IMG/VR virus record: IMGVR_UViG_3300036832_001341
Span: 1-28,883 of that record
Reading direction: 5' to 3' (one strand)
Source: a virus
Length of the DNA stretch: 28,883 bases
A model generated the notes under the pieces. The model was given only the letters and a program-made list of their open reading frames with translations, did no database searches and was not told the DNA's origin. This document shows, piece by piece, positions 1 to 6,808 of this stretch. A program made the translations under genes and the position numbers. Within the stretch, counting starts at the first letter, position 1. Each line of letters opens with the position of its first letter.

Positions 1-866
1 TGGGTCATGTCGACGCGCGCGGCCATGAAGTCGTTGAGCGCCGCCATCCACTTGACGATCCGGCGCATCGCCGGGACGCCGAACACCTGTTCTGAGCCGC
101 GGTTGATCGCGATGTGGTAGACGAGCCCCTCGCCTAGCTTCTCGGTCGGGGCCGGGTCATCCTGGGAGTCCAGCTCGCCGGTCTCGGAGTCGGTCGCGGC
201 GAGCGCCTGGTAGTACATGACGCGCACCTTGCCGGGCTCCTGCTGGCTCATCAGGGCCTTGATCGACGGCCGGTCGTTGTCGTAGTCCCAGGCGTAGTCG
301 CGGCGGCGGGCGACGTAGTACAGGACGCGCAGGCGGTTGTTGGAGTCGCGCACGGCGTCCTCGACGGAGTCGTGGTCGAGCAGCCCGAGCTTGATCTTGC
401 CGTCGTCGCCCTCGAAGAACAGCAGGAACAGGTTCGACTGCAGCATCAGGTCGACGCACAGCGCGACCTGCGCGGGGTAGGTCGTCAGCACCGCCTTGTT
501 GTCCGGGTCGTCCCAGGCCTCGTCGATGACCTCCTGGACCTTCTCGTCGGCGGCCTTGGGCTTGGGCACGCCACGGCCGAAGATGAAGTTGCAGCTCAGC
601 TCGACGTTGGCCCCGGCGACCGGGTCCTGGACCCACACCATGCGCGCCTGCGCTGCCATCCGGCGGCGCTCGGTCGGCTTGACCTCCTGGGGCGAGCCCG
701 AGATGTAGTCGAGCACGTACCAGCCGAGGAGATCCAGCTCCTTCTGCATGGCCCGGCGCTCGACGTCGCTGGCCTCCAGCAGCTCGACGTAGCTTGAGTC
801 GACAACCTTCTTGCCGGATCGCTGCTCAATCGCCTCCTGGATGCGAGGAAGCCAACCGTCAGCCAT
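1..866 (-). CDS. Phage portal protein, N-terminal 288 residues (3' end outside window)
   Basis: This open frame starts with ATG at 866 and runs off the left edge without a stop. Portal proteins form the dodecameric ring at the capsid vertex through which DNA is packaged and ejected. The visible part is mixed alpha/beta, with a portal-like segment near residues 258-288 (INRGSEQVFGVPAM followed by ALNDFMAARVDM), the region where portals of this type carry a G-x-P / L-N-D-F-x-x-x-R-x-D pattern. The start overlaps the end of the preceding small gene by 8 nt, and no clear Shine-Dalgarno is seen, so translational coupling is likely. The terminase genes lie about 13 kb upstream rather than next door, which is unusual. 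The call rests on motif resemblance only. Confidence 0.75.
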   Translation of the reverse strand, partial: MADGWLPRIQEAIEQRSGKKVVDSSYVELLEASDVERRAMQKELDLLGWYVLDYISGSPQEVKPTERRRMAAQARMVWVQDPVAGANVELSCNFIFGRGVPKPKAADEKVQEVIDEAWDDPDNKAVLTTYPAQVALCVDLMLQSNLFLLFFEGDDGKIKLGLLDHDSVEDAVRDSNNRLRVLYYVARRRDYAWDYDNDRPSIKALMSQQEPGKVRVMYYQALAATDSETGELDSQDDPAPTEKLGEGLVYHIAINRGSEQVFGVPAMRRIVKWMAALNDFMAARVDMT

Positions 867-1047
867 CGGCCACCACTACGCGCCACTTGGCCAGCGCCGA
901 CGCCTGCATCTTGTAGACCTCGCGCGAACGAATGTCTTCGACCGTCGCCGTGCCGTCCTTGCCCACGTCCAGCACGTACAGCAGCGTGACCTCGTCGGTC
1001 AAGTAGACGTCGGCGGCTAGCGCTCGCGTTCGCGTTGCAGCAGCCAC
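859..1047 (-). CDS. Small hypothetical protein (62 aa) before portal
   Basis: I do not recognise this protein. The C-terminal 50 residues have a beta-strand pattern (VTLLYVLDV, TATVEDI, KWRVVV) that could be a small barrel. The start is uncertain: GTG at 1047 has GGAG eight bases upstream and would overlap the preceding gene by 31 nt, while a TTG start would give 47 residues. It overlaps the portal start by 8 nt, so the two are probably translated together. The strandy composition and codon-position bias argue that the C-terminal part is real. Confidence 0.6.
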   Translation of the reverse strand: MAAATRTRALAADVYLTDEVTLLYVLDVGKDGTATVEDIRSREVYKMQASALAKWRVVVADG

Positions 1048-1391
1048 GCCTCGCGCTCCTGCGCTTCGATCGCCAGCGCCAGGCCCTGTTCGCGCTCGCG
1101 ATCCTCCGGGTGCCCCGAGACGAGATCGCCCCGGCGATTGAGCAGGTCGCGGATCGTCTTGCTGCGCCACAGCTCTTCGCGATCGGCGCGCCACGTAGGG
1201 CACAGCCGGTAGCCGTCGGAGCTGAAGCAGAAGCTCTGCAGTGTCGATGGGTTCCGTCGGCTGTCGATCAGGTTGCGCGTGATGCGACACACGCACCCGG
1301 TGCCCCCAGCCGCCTCCGATACCAGGGCAGCGGCGGGACACGGCGGCGTGCTCGGGTTCGGCACGACGACGCGCTCGTAGTACTCGCTCAA
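1017..1391 (-). CDS. Hypothetical Cys-containing protein (124 aa)
   Basis: I do not recognise this protein. Cysteines at residues 18, 33, 35, 55 and 64 are spaced as in a small metal-binding fold, followed by a charged helical C-terminus rich in Glu and Arg. The start is TTG at 1391. The TTG overlaps an in-frame TGA of the preceding reading frame (TTGA), the same overlap style used by neighbours with ATGA and GTGA, which supports this start. It is in the leftward operon leading to the portal. Confidence 0.6.
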   Translation of the reverse strand: MSEYYERVVVPNPSTPPCPAAALVSEAAGGTGCVCRITRNLIDSRRNPSTLQSFCFSSDGYRLCPTWRADREELWRSKTIRDLLNRRGDLVSGHPEDREREQGLALAIEAQEREAWLLQRERER

Positions 1392-1462
1392 CGCCCGCCC
1401 TCGCGATCCATGCGGCGAACCTTACTGCGGCCCTTCCGGGCCTCCACACAAGGATCCCGCAC
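1388..1462 (-). CDS. Possible 24-aa mini-protein
   Basis: A GTG-started frame of 24 codons fills part of the 107-nt gap between two better genes and ends with TGA overlapping the TTG start of the next gene. The product would be very basic (many Arg and Lys). No good ribosome binding site is visible. It may be only a leader that couples translation, or chance. Confidence 0.25.
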   Translation of the reverse strand: MRDPCVEARKGRSKVRRMDREGGR

Positions 1463-1498
1463 ACGCCCACTTACCGAGCGTAAGCCCGCCCGGGCCGA

Positions 1499-1723
1499 TC
1501 AGGTCAAACGAGGATCCTTCAGCGCATCAGCAGCCACGCACGCGTTGCACCAGGCGTCCGCGCCGTAGCGCGCGCCACGCGCTCGCGCATGCTCCCAGCA
1601 GCGGCCGGTGGTGTAGTTCTCGCAGCCGTCGCGGTCGATCAGCTCAAGCGCGCTGCGCAGGCGCTCGATCTCGTCGACCTGCTCCTGGATCACCCGCTCG
1701 GCGGCGGCCTGCGCGGGCCTCAT
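1499..1723 (-). CDS. Small zinc-binding phage protein (74 aa)
   Basis: An N-terminal helix (about residues 1-30) is followed by a metal-binding half with C34, C42, H45, C59 and C62, including the tract GCENYTTGRCW and ARYGADAWCNAC. This layout (DGCEN-x-T-x-G-x-C then ARYGA-x-x-W-C-x-x-C) is a small protein type that I know recurs in actinobacteriophages; its function is not known to me. ATG at 1723 overlaps the TGA of the preceding gene (ATGA), and GAGGG lies just upstream. Confidence 0.8.
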   Translation of the reverse strand: MRPAQAAAERVIQEQVDEIERLRSALELIDRDGCENYTTGRCWEHARARGARYGADAWCNACVAADALKDPRLT

Positions 1724-1947
1724 CGACCCTCGTGGCTGCAGAACTGCCACAGGCCGTAGGCACCGGACGACGGCGGCGGCGCAGCCGGGTCCTGCAGGCC
1801 GCACTCCTCAAACGCGCTCTCAAGGTGAAACGTGCCCATTGGGCTCACGATCGACAGGTCGCGGAAGTCGGGTCCGAACGCCTTGATCATCATCTGCTCA
1901 AGGCGCTGGGCCTCCCTGAACTTGGCAGCCCCGTCGCCAGCGCTCAC
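1720..1947 (-). CDS. Hypothetical protein (75 aa)
   Basis: I do not recognise this protein. The N-terminal half is a charged helix (KFREAQRLEQMM), the centre has IVSPMGTF and the C-terminus is Pro/Ser rich and then Trp containing. The GTG start at 1947 overlaps the TGA of the preceding gene (GTGA); the end overlaps the next gene by ATGA. It is one of the coupled small genes upstream of the portal. Confidence 0.65.
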   Translation of the reverse strand: MSAGDGAAKFREAQRLEQMMIKAFGPDFRDLSIVSPMGTFHLESAFEECGLQDPAAPPPSSGAYGLWQFCSHEGR

Positions 1948-2189
1948 GTGGTCTGGCCGCTCACGTGGTCGCCGCAGCCGCAGTGGACGCCGGGGTGAAA
2001 GTCCGGCTCGCCGTCCGAGTTGATCACGTAGCTGCCGACCGGCGCGTGCAGCGTGACGCAGCATCCGCAGTTGTTCATGTGCCAGTGCGTCTTCTCGATG
2101 CCGTGCTCCTCGCGCAGGCGCGCGAGCGTCAGCACCTGCGTGAAGCCGAGCGTGGTCCCGTTCGACAGGGTGATCTGCATCTCGCTCAT
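1944..2189 (-). CDS. Cys/His-rich small protein, probably metal-binding (81 aa)
   Basis: The second half is packed with potential metal ligands: H35, H37, C41, C43, C44, H48, H65, H69, C70, C72 and H75 (HWHMNNCGCC and HPGVHCGCGDH). I do not know the family. The N-terminal part looks like a small strand-helix unit (MQITLSNGTTLG, QVLTLARLREEHG). ATG at 2189 overlaps the TGA of the preceding winged-helix gene, so the two are translationally coupled. The number of ligands could hold two zinc ions; this is inference. Confidence 0.75.
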   Translation of the reverse strand: MSEMQITLSNGTTLGFTQVLTLARLREEHGIEKTHWHMNNCGCCVTLHAPVGSYVINSDGEPDFHPGVHCGCGDHVSGQTT

Positions 2190-2608
2190 GCCGTCACCGG
2201 CTCCCGGCTGTTGTCGGTCCACTCGAACTCGGCCGAGTTGCGGCGCTTGTTGCCCGTCGCGACGATCAGGTGGCGCGCGCCCAGGACCCGCAGCACGTGC
2301 GTGACGGTGCCCGAATTGAGCCCGGTCGCCTCGGTGATGTCTGACTGGTAGGCCCGGCCGATCTCGCGCAGGTACGCGGTCACGGCCGCGATCGCCGCGG
2401 GCCCGGCGCTCGCGCGCTCGGCGGCGGTCTCGGGAGAGTCGATCAGGTCTTCGCTGGCGACGGTCGCCCAGCGCTCGCGCTCCTGGCGCAGGACGCCGAT
2501 GCGCTGCTGCTGCTCTCGGATCCCCTGCTCGATCTGCTCGATCGTGCTGTCGATTTCCTCGACGGCGGCCTGTGCCGCCCTGACTGCTCGCTTGATTGCC
2601 TGTGGCAT
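2186..2608 (-). CDS. Coiled-coil plus winged-helix DNA-binding protein (140 aa)
   Basis: Residues 1-60 are a long amphipathic Gln/Glu-rich helix suited to a coiled coil (EEIDSTIEQIEQGIREQQQ). Residues about 70-130 resemble a winged helix: an initial helix (AAVTAYLREIGRA), a helix-turn-helix (YQSDITEATGLNSGTVTHVLRVLGA) and a short wing (RHLIVATGNKRRN). This is typical of phage transcription regulators, but the target is unknown. It is the first gene after the 2.65 kb promoter of the leftward operon leading to the portal, with a good AAGGAGG ribosome binding site, so it could control that operon. Confidence 0.75.
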   Translation of the reverse strand: MPQAIKRAVRAAQAAVEEIDSTIEQIEQGIREQQQRIGVLRQERERWATVASEDLIDSPETAAERASAGPAAIAAVTAYLREIGRAYQSDITEATGLNSGTVTHVLRVLGARHLIVATGNKRRNSAEFEWTDNSREPVTA

Positions 2609-2644
2609 CCGTGCGCCCTCCTTACGTGGTCACCTGAGCACCCA

Positions 2645-2667
2645 ACTGTAGCACCAATCATGCGCTC
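2645..2667 (-). promoter_or_regulatory. Extended -10 promoter with degenerate palindromic operator (copy 1)
   Basis: Read on the minus strand, GGTGCTACAGTTG carries an extended -10 (TGC then TACAGT at 2650-2645) overlapping a 19-bp element (2649-2667) in the same register as the other copies. This copy is the most degenerate full-register one in its arms. It precedes the winged-helix gene that starts at 2608. Confidence 0.55.
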
Positions 2668-2674
2668 TCTGCGT

Positions 2675-2761
2675 TCACTGAGCCCAGCCGTGCATGTACG
2701 CGGCCATTGCTCCGAACGCCACGACGACGAAGAAGATCATCACCCACTTTTCACGGGTCAT
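2675..2761 (-). CDS. 28-aa single-span membrane protein
   Basis: This very short protein has a basic N-terminus (MTREKW) and then an uninterrupted hydrophobic stretch (residues 7-22, with MIFFVVVAFGAMAA), ending with YMHGWAQ. It looks like a single transmembrane segment, N-terminus inside. ATG at 2761 overlaps the TGA of the preceding gene (ATGA), supporting translation. Function unknown; tiny membrane proteins occur among phage accessory and lysis genes, but nothing specific can be claimed. Confidence 0.65.
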   Translation of the reverse strand: MTREKWVMIFFVVVAFGAMAAYMHGWAQ

Positions 2762-3009
2762 ACTGTCTCCGCCCAGCGCCCGTAAAGCCGCTCCAGCTCA
2801 CCAGACGGGATCCCGCGCGGATCACCGAAACCGCCCTCGGCCAGCCAGTCCACGAACGCCTGCGCGCGGTCCTCGGGCGCGTCGCCGTCCTCGCCCCTGT
2901 GAAAGACCGGGCCGAACGCCCAGCCGGTCACGCTGTCGAACAGACAGGCGATCTCGCGCGCATAGCCGTGGTCGCCCTGCTCGTGGCCTACCAGGATCCT
3001 GGTGCTCAT
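2758..3009 (-). CDS. Hypothetical protein (83 aa)
   Basis: I do not recognise this protein. It begins MSTRILVGHEQGDHGY and continues with a Trp/Phe/Asp/Glu-rich helical sequence. The start is fixed by a perfect start-associated sequence (CCGACCGAGGAG) five bases upstream and by the ATGA overlap with the Toprim gene. The N-terminal strand followed by GHEQGDHGYA could belong to a small Rossmann-like fold, but that is a guess. Confidence 0.7.
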   Translation of the reverse strand: MSTRILVGHEQGDHGYAREIACLFDSVTGWAFGPVFHRGEDGDAPEDRAQAFVDWLAEGGFGDPRGIPSGELERLYGRWAETV

Positions 3010-4031
3010 TCGTTCTCCTCGGTCGGTTGGTCTCCGTTCAAGCTCTTGACGATCTCCTCCCAGCGCTGCGACGCCTGGCGCAGCAGCCGCTGGCCGTCCT
3101 CCTCGCGCTCGACCGCCGCGTCCCAGACGTCGGTGTCGATCAGCGCCTCCACGTTGGTGCGCACCAGGCCGGACAGGACGTCGGGCGGCAGCGCGTCCAG
3201 CTCCCAGCTCTCGTGGCCGTAGTCGCGGATGTAGCCCGCCGCGCGCGAGTCGCTGACCTTCGCCGGGTTGGGCGGCGGGTTGTACTGGCGCACCTGGTCC
3301 ATGTTCAGCGCGATGCGGTCGACGGTGAAGCGGTCGAGCGCCTCGCGAGCCCACTGCTGCAGCGACAAGTTCTGATTCTCGCCGCTGTAGGTGTCCCAGT
3401 CGGGATCCTCGCTGGCCCGGCCGTATGCGTAGTCGCTGGCGAGAAATAGGCTCAGCCGGTCGGTGATGTCGCGGGTCATGTCGATCCCCGACGGGTCATG
3501 GTCGCCGAGGTGCAGGATCGTGATCCGCTTGCCCTTGAGCGCCTGCTCCAGCAGCCGCTGGCCCGCCGCCCACATCTCGCTCTGCGACGTGTAGCCGCGG
3601 CAGGAGAAGTAGGGGACGTCCAGCTCGCGGCTGACGCCCTGGATCACGCCGACGAGCGCGTCCTTCTCGATCCACACCTCGACGTAGTCGCCCTGGGCCT
3701 CCCACAGGTCGACCTTGTAGCTGCGCGCGGTCGCCGCAACGATGTCCGCCGGGTCGCGCCAGTGCTGGGTGGAGCGCACGTTGCGCGTGCGGTCGACGAT
3801 GTGGTTCCAGTCGATCTCGCCCGCCAGTCGCGCGTCGTTGACGATCGAGCCCAGGCGCTTGTAGGAGCGCTCGGTGTTGGGGATCAGGCCCCTGGCGACG
3901 TGCTGGTAGAAGAGCTGGCGCAGCGTCAGGTCATAGCCCTGCGCCTCGTACTCCTCCAGGATCTGGTTGGCCGTGCGAATCGCCTCCAGCGTCTCGGCGC
4001 TGAAGCGCTTGCTCTCGTAGGAGATCCTCAC
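3006..4031 (-). CDS. Spo11/TopoVI-A-like Toprim-domain protein (341 aa)
   Basis: Residues about 15-85 look like a winged-helix-type unit (LTLRQLFYQHVARGLIPNTE, then YKRLGSIVNDARLAGEIDW). Residues 115-190 form a Toprim fold with the conserved acidic residues: E122 in WIEKDAL and the DxD pair D177/D179 in HLGDHDPSGID. The combination E-K-x-A plus D-x-D-P-x-G is the pattern of topoisomerase VI subunit A and Spo11 rather than of DnaG. The catalytic tyrosine of the 5Y-CAP domain cannot be assigned by eye (Y42 is one candidate). It probably acts on DNA by cleavage, nicking or strand passage, but the reaction is unproven. The GTG start at 4031 overlaps the upstream TGA (GTGA). The C-terminus ends QPTEENE because it contains the start-associated sequence of the next gene. 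Confidence 0.8.
   Translation of the reverse strand: MRISYESKRFSAETLEAIRTANQILEEYEAQGYDLTLRQLFYQHVARGLIPNTERSYKRLGSIVNDARLAGEIDWNHIVDRTRNVRSTQHWRDPADIVAATARSYKVDLWEAQGDYVEVWIEKDALVGVIQGVSRELDVPYFSCRGYTSQSEMWAAGQRLLEQALKGKRITILHLGDHDPSGIDMTRDITDRLSLFLASDYAYGRASEDPDWDTYSGENQNLSLQQWAREALDRFTVDRIALNMDQVRQYNPPPNPAKVSDSRAAGYIRDYGHESWELDALPPDVLSGLVRTNVEALIDTDVWDAAVEREEDGQRLLRQASQRWEEIVKSLNGDQPTEENE
3015..3026 (-). promoter_or_regulatory. Start-associated sequence CCGACCGAGGAG (exact)
   Basis: An exact copy five bases before the ATG at 3009. It lies inside the 3' end of the Toprim gene, where it is translated as Pro-Thr-Glu-Glu. Confidence 0.85.
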
Positions 4032-4246
4032 GACGTCACGACCCTGTCGACCGCGTAGCTGGCCCACCAGGTGGGGTCATTGCTCCAGAACGGAGCCTCG
4101 TCGCGTTGGACGCGCAGCTCGTCGGTCCCGTCGGACTGAGGGACGACCTCCAGGACCGTGCCCCAGTAATAACCGCCGCCCTCGTGCGTGAGGGAGTAGA
4201 TGCCGCCACGGTGGTGCACTCGATCTCCGATCGCGGCCTTCATCAC
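4028..4246 (-). CDS. Small beta-rich protein (72 aa)
   Basis: The sequence has the look of a small SH3-like barrel: GDRVHHRGGIYSL, a Gly/Tyr turn, WGTVLEVV, ELRVQRDE and a Trp-rich end. Family and function are not recognised. The start is either GTG at 4246 (overlapping the upstream TGA as GTGA) or the adjacent ATG at 4243. A similar THEG-x-x-YY-x-G segment occurs in the protein at 9034-9252, so the two may be distant paralogues. Confidence 0.65.
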   Translation of the reverse strand: MMKAAIGDRVHHRGGIYSLTHEGGGYYWGTVLEVVPQSDGTDELRVQRDEAPFWSNDPTWWASYAVDRVVTS

Positions 4247-4545
4247 CCCGCCGCCTTCGTGACGACGTACTCGCCGTCCCGGCGCTCGACCACGGCCAGC
4301 TTGTTGAAGTCCTCCAGGCCGATGTCGAACCAGGCTTCGACAGCCTCGTCGCGGTCGGCCAGCTTGAACATCGTCAGCGTGCGGACGTAGTCGCCGTCGC
4401 CGTGCAGCAGGTGCGTGACGATGATGTTGACGCCGCTGTCGTCGAGCCGCTCGATCATCTGGCTGCTCAGCGTGCGGTTGTACTTCCTGCTGACGGCTGC
4501 CCGGTTGAGAGCGACGACGGTATCGGCACCCATAATCTTGCTCAT
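4243..4545 (-). CDS. Hypothetical protein (100 aa)
   Basis: I do not recognise this protein. It has a mixed alpha/beta pattern (VNIIVTHLLHGDGDYVRTLTMF, then AVEAWFDIGLEDFNKLAVVERR). It is the first gene after the 4.58 kb promoter, and its start is set by an exact start-associated sequence six bases upstream. The transcript leader is only about 25 nt. Confidence 0.75.
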   Translation of the reverse strand: MSKIMGADTVVALNRAAVSRKYNRTLSSQMIERLDDSGVNIIVTHLLHGDGDYVRTLTMFKLADRDEAVEAWFDIGLEDFNKLAVVERRDGEYVVTKAAG

Positions 4546-4551
4546 TGCTAC

Positions 4552-4563
4552 CTCCTCGGTCGG
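4552..4563 (-). promoter_or_regulatory. Start-associated sequence CCGACCGAGGAG (exact)
   Basis: An exact copy six bases before the ATG at 4545, close behind the 4.58 kb promoter. Confidence 0.85.
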
Positions 4564-4574
4564 ATTGTGTGTTC

Positions 4575-4597
4575 AGTTTAGCACGCGTCGTGTGCTA
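4575..4597 (-). promoter_or_regulatory. Extended -10 promoter with palindromic operator (copy 2)
   Basis: The palindrome TAGCACGCGTCGTGTGCTA (4579-4597) overlaps the minus-strand -10 hexamer TAAACT (4580-4575), preceded by TGC. The outer three bases of the palindrome (4597-4595) are the TAG stop codon of the preceding gene. No -35 hexamer is evident. Confidence 0.8.
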
Positions 4598-5239
4598 GCC
4601 GGGCATCTCCCCGAGCGCCTCGTTGGCCCGGTCCATCGCTGCCTCCCGGCGCTCCTCGCGCTTGGCCTGGACGTGCTCTGCGAACTCGTCGGCATCGACC
4701 GGCTTGTCGTCCTCGTCGGTCTCGCCCTCGTAGTCGGCCAGGAACTCGTCCTCGTCGGCCTCGGGATCGTCCATGTTCTCGATCTCGTCGGCGATTGACT
4801 CCACCTCGTCGGCAACCGACTCGCACGCCTCGGCCTTCTCGCGGATCTCCTGCGACTGGTAGGTCTCGTGGCCGAAGCCTTCCTCCATGTTGTCGGCGGA
4901 CTCGCCGTAGCTCTCGGATGCTTCGCGCAGGGACTCGGCGTAGCCGCGCACGGCCTCCGCGATGTCGCTCAGGGTCAGCTCGCCGTCAGTCACCGCGAGC
5001 GCATCCTCGGCAGCCTCCTGCCCGGCGTAGATCGTCTGGAGGTGCGGGCTGGTGGTCTTGTCCGATTCGCGGATCGGGCAGGTCGCGCAGAAGTTCTTGC
5101 GCTGGCTGGAGCGCCCGATCCGGTTCGCGAACCAACGGTATGAGTCCCCCGGCTTGATCTCGGTCCCGCACTTGTCGCAGCGCCGTGCGCGCCCGTCCTT
5201 GCGGCCCTTCGCCGCCTTCACATAGGTCACTCTCGCCAT
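4595..5239 (-). CDS. Zinc-ribbon protein with long acidic tail (214 aa)
   Basis: The basic N-terminus carries a four-cysteine zinc ribbon, C21-x2-C24 and C51-x2-C54 (RCDKCGTEI and NFCATCPI). From about residue 80 the protein is strongly acidic and helical, with many Glu and Asp, then a basic helix before the end. The ribbon suggests nucleic-acid or protein binding; I know similar ribbon-plus-acidic phage proteins, but no defined function. ATG at 5239 overlaps the upstream TGA by one base (TGATG). The stop codon lies in the palindrome of the next promoter. Confidence 0.8.
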   Translation of the reverse strand: MARVTYVKAAKGRKDGRARRCDKCGTEIKPGDSYRWFANRIGRSSQRKNFCATCPIRESDKTTSPHLQTIYAGQEAAEDALAVTDGELTLSDIAEAVRGYAESLREASESYGESADNMEEGFGHETYQSQEIREKAEACESVADEVESIADEIENMDDPEADEDEFLADYEGETDEDDKPVDADEFAEHVQAKREERREAAMDRANEALGEMPG

Positions 5240-5454
5240 CAGTCGTTCTCGCCTTTCGCTGCTTCGGTGTCGATCAGTAGGCGCTGGCCCCGGCCCATGC
5301 CGAGTCCAACGCCGCAGGTCTCAAAGCACGGGACGCACATATACGCCCACGGTCCCATGCGGGTCGCGCCGTCGATCGCCGCCGGGCGCTGCGTGCACAG
5401 GTCGCACGTCGGGCGCTCGGTCAGCACATCGGTGGCGGTGTCGTCGTACTTCAT
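5239..5454 (-). CDS. Four-cysteine zinc-finger phage protein (71 aa)
   Basis: Ligands C17-x2-C20 and C40-x2-C43 (TCDLCTQRPAAIDGATRMG, then YMCVPCF) make a classic zinc knuckle pair; C47 is extra. The motif CDLC-x-x-x-P-A-x-x-D-G-x-T-R-M-G-P-W-A is one I recognise as common in small actinobacteriophage proteins of unknown function. The ATG start at 5454 is chosen because the family-like sequence begins just after it. Confidence 0.8.
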   Translation of the reverse strand: MKYDDTATDVLTERPTCDLCTQRPAAIDGATRMGPWAYMCVPCFETCGVGLGMGRGQRLLIDTEAAKGEND

Positions 5455-5458
5455 CGGG

Positions 5459-6061
5459 TCAGGCCGGGTCGAAGGCGTAGAGCTGGCCGTTGACCGTGGC
5501 GAAGTCGATCTCACCATTGGCGCTGCAGTCCCGCGCGACCATGTCCAGGTCGAGGTGGTTCAGCAGCAGGTCGATGACGTCGATCGCACCGTCGCTGCCG
5601 TAGCCCCACCCGCCGCGCTCCTTCGGCACGTACTCGCCCGGCTGGACGCCCTCGTAGCCGAGGCTCTGGACGCGCTCGCGGGCCCAGTCGGCCTCGCTGT
5701 CCCAGGCACCGCGGCGGGCCTCCTGGAAGCTGCGCTCGTCGACGTCGTCCAGGTCGGGCTCGACCGCCTCGACGAACGCGATGAACTCGTCACCGAACTC
5801 TTCGATCAGCGCGCCGATCCTGGCGATCTGCTCAAAGCTGGCGTACTCGCCCAGCTTGTAGGTCAGGTCGCCGAAGCCGTCATAGTCGTGGATCGCCCAC
5901 TCCTCGGCATGTGGCTCGGGGCTGGAGGCGAGGATCTCGTCCTTGGCCTCGTTCAGCTCGTCGGCGTCGGTCGCGTCGACCCAGCGGCCGTGCAGCTTGC
6001 CGTTGTTGTAGGCCGCCAGGTCGGCGATCCAGACCTTCGGCGTATCGGTCGCCACGGTCAT
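5459..6061 (-). CDS. ardA: ArdA-like antirestriction protein (200 aa)
   Basis: ArdA proteins are acidic DNA mimics that occupy type I restriction-modification enzymes and protect incoming DNA. Hallmarks visible here are an N-terminal strand with AAYNNGKLHGRWVDA (residues about 16-30), the core EEWAIHDYDGFG (about 53-64) and a following helix with GALIEEFGDEFIAFVEA, plus a very high Asp/Glu content over the whole chain. The length is close to the usual 165-200 residues. The C-terminal part (DLLLNHLDLDMVARDCSANG) is more divergent. ATG at 6061 overlaps the upstream TGA (ATGA). It sits in a leftward operon of small genes, where an early protective function would make sense. Confidence 0.9.
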   Translation of the reverse strand: MTVATDTPKVWIADLAAYNNGKLHGRWVDATDADELNEAKDEILASSPEPHAEEWAIHDYDGFGDLTYKLGEYASFEQIARIGALIEEFGDEFIAFVEAVEPDLDDVDERSFQEARRGAWDSEADWARERVQSLGYEGVQPGEYVPKERGGWGYGSDGAIDVIDLLLNHLDLDMVARDCSANGEIDFATVNGQLYAFDPA

Positions 6062-6273
6062 CCCTCCACCTTGACGTGAAGCTCGTATCGCTCGGGGTTG
6101 TCCGGCGACTGGTTACGGTCGATGTAGCCGTCGCACTCCTCCCACGTGCCGGTGAGCTTGACCCACTTCGCGGGCCGCTCGCCAGGCTCGGGCTCCTTGT
6201 CGATCGCCATGACGACGAACACGTCGTCGTCGGTGATCCGTGTCTCGGGGAACACTCGCTTGGTATCCATCAT
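6058..6273 (-). CDS. Hypothetical protein (71 aa)
   Basis: I do not recognise this protein. It is acidic and strand-rich (FVVMAIDKE, AKWVKLTGTWEECDGYID, RYELHVKVEG) and could be one small alpha/beta domain. The start at 6273 is set by a near-exact start-associated sequence five bases upstream and by an ATGA overlap with the preceding gene. It lies directly before ardA and overlaps it by ATGA, so the two are coupled. Confidence 0.7.
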   Translation of the reverse strand: MMDTKRVFPETRITDDDVFVVMAIDKEPEPGERPAKWVKLTGTWEECDGYIDRNQSPDNPERYELHVKVEG

Positions 6274-6626
6274 GCTGTCTCCTCGGTCGATTGGGCAGCC
6301 TTGTCGAGCCGCTTCAGTAGCCGCTGGGCGGCGCGCAGGTCACTCCGCGCGTCCTGGTCGCCCCACTGGGCGTCACCCTCGGCGGCGCTCGCCAGCGTCT
6401 CGGCCCAGTAGCGAGCCGCTGCGCGCCCCTCGGCGCTCAGCTCGACGCTGACCCAGTACCCGCCCTTGGCGTAGCGCCTGGGTCCCTCGCAGGCGCGAAA
6501 GAACTCCCACTCGCCTGCGTCGTACTCGCTCTCGCGGGGGTTGCCTCGCGGCTCGCGCTGGTACGCGAGCCAGGCTTCGCCGCCGCGAGAGAACTCGATC
6601 ACGCGTCCTGGGACGTTGATCTTCAT
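6270..6626 (-). CDS. Hypothetical protein (118 aa)
   Basis: I do not recognise this protein. The N-terminal half is strandy and aromatic (KINVPGRVIEFSRGGEAWLAY), followed by EWEFFRACEGPRRYA and GGYWVSVEL. The C-terminal half is a charged helix ending QSTEETA, whose last residues are encoded by the start-associated sequence of the next gene. ATG at 6626 overlaps the upstream TGA (ATGA). Confidence 0.7.
   Translation of the reverse strand: MKINVPGRVIEFSRGGEAWLAYQREPRGNPRESEYDAGEWEFFRACEGPRRYAKGGYWVSVELSAEGRAAARYWAETLASAAEGDAQWGDQDARSDLRAAQRLLKRLDKAAQSTEETA
6279..6290 (-). promoter_or_regulatory. Start-associated sequence (one mismatch)
   Basis: TCGACCGAGGAG, five bases before the ATG at 6273. 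It lies in the preceding gene and is read there as Ser-Thr-Glu-Glu. Confidence 0.8.
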
Positions 6627-6793
6627 GACCGGGGCTCCAGCTCGCTGGGGTCCATGTCGATGGCGTCGATGCCGGTTGCGGTGGCAACCTCCACCCAGAC
6701 CACGTTCTCGTCGTGGTCGATGCTGGTCACACGGCCGTGCTCGCCTGTCGGGAGCGCGACCATCTGGCCGATCGTGATGTCGTTGATGTCCAT
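6623..6793 (-). CDS. Small beta-barrel-like protein (56 aa)
   Basis: The sequence IGQMVALPTGEHGRVTSID, then NVVWVEV, has the strand-turn spacing of a KOW or SH3-like barrel, often found in small phage proteins of unknown role. ATG at 6793 is preceded by GAGGAGG. The end overlaps the next gene (ATGA). Confidence 0.65.
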   Translation of the reverse strand: MDINDITIGQMVALPTGEHGRVTSIDHDENVVWVEVATATGIDAIDMDPSELEPRS

Positions 6794-6808
6794 GCGCCTT
6801 GGCCTCCT

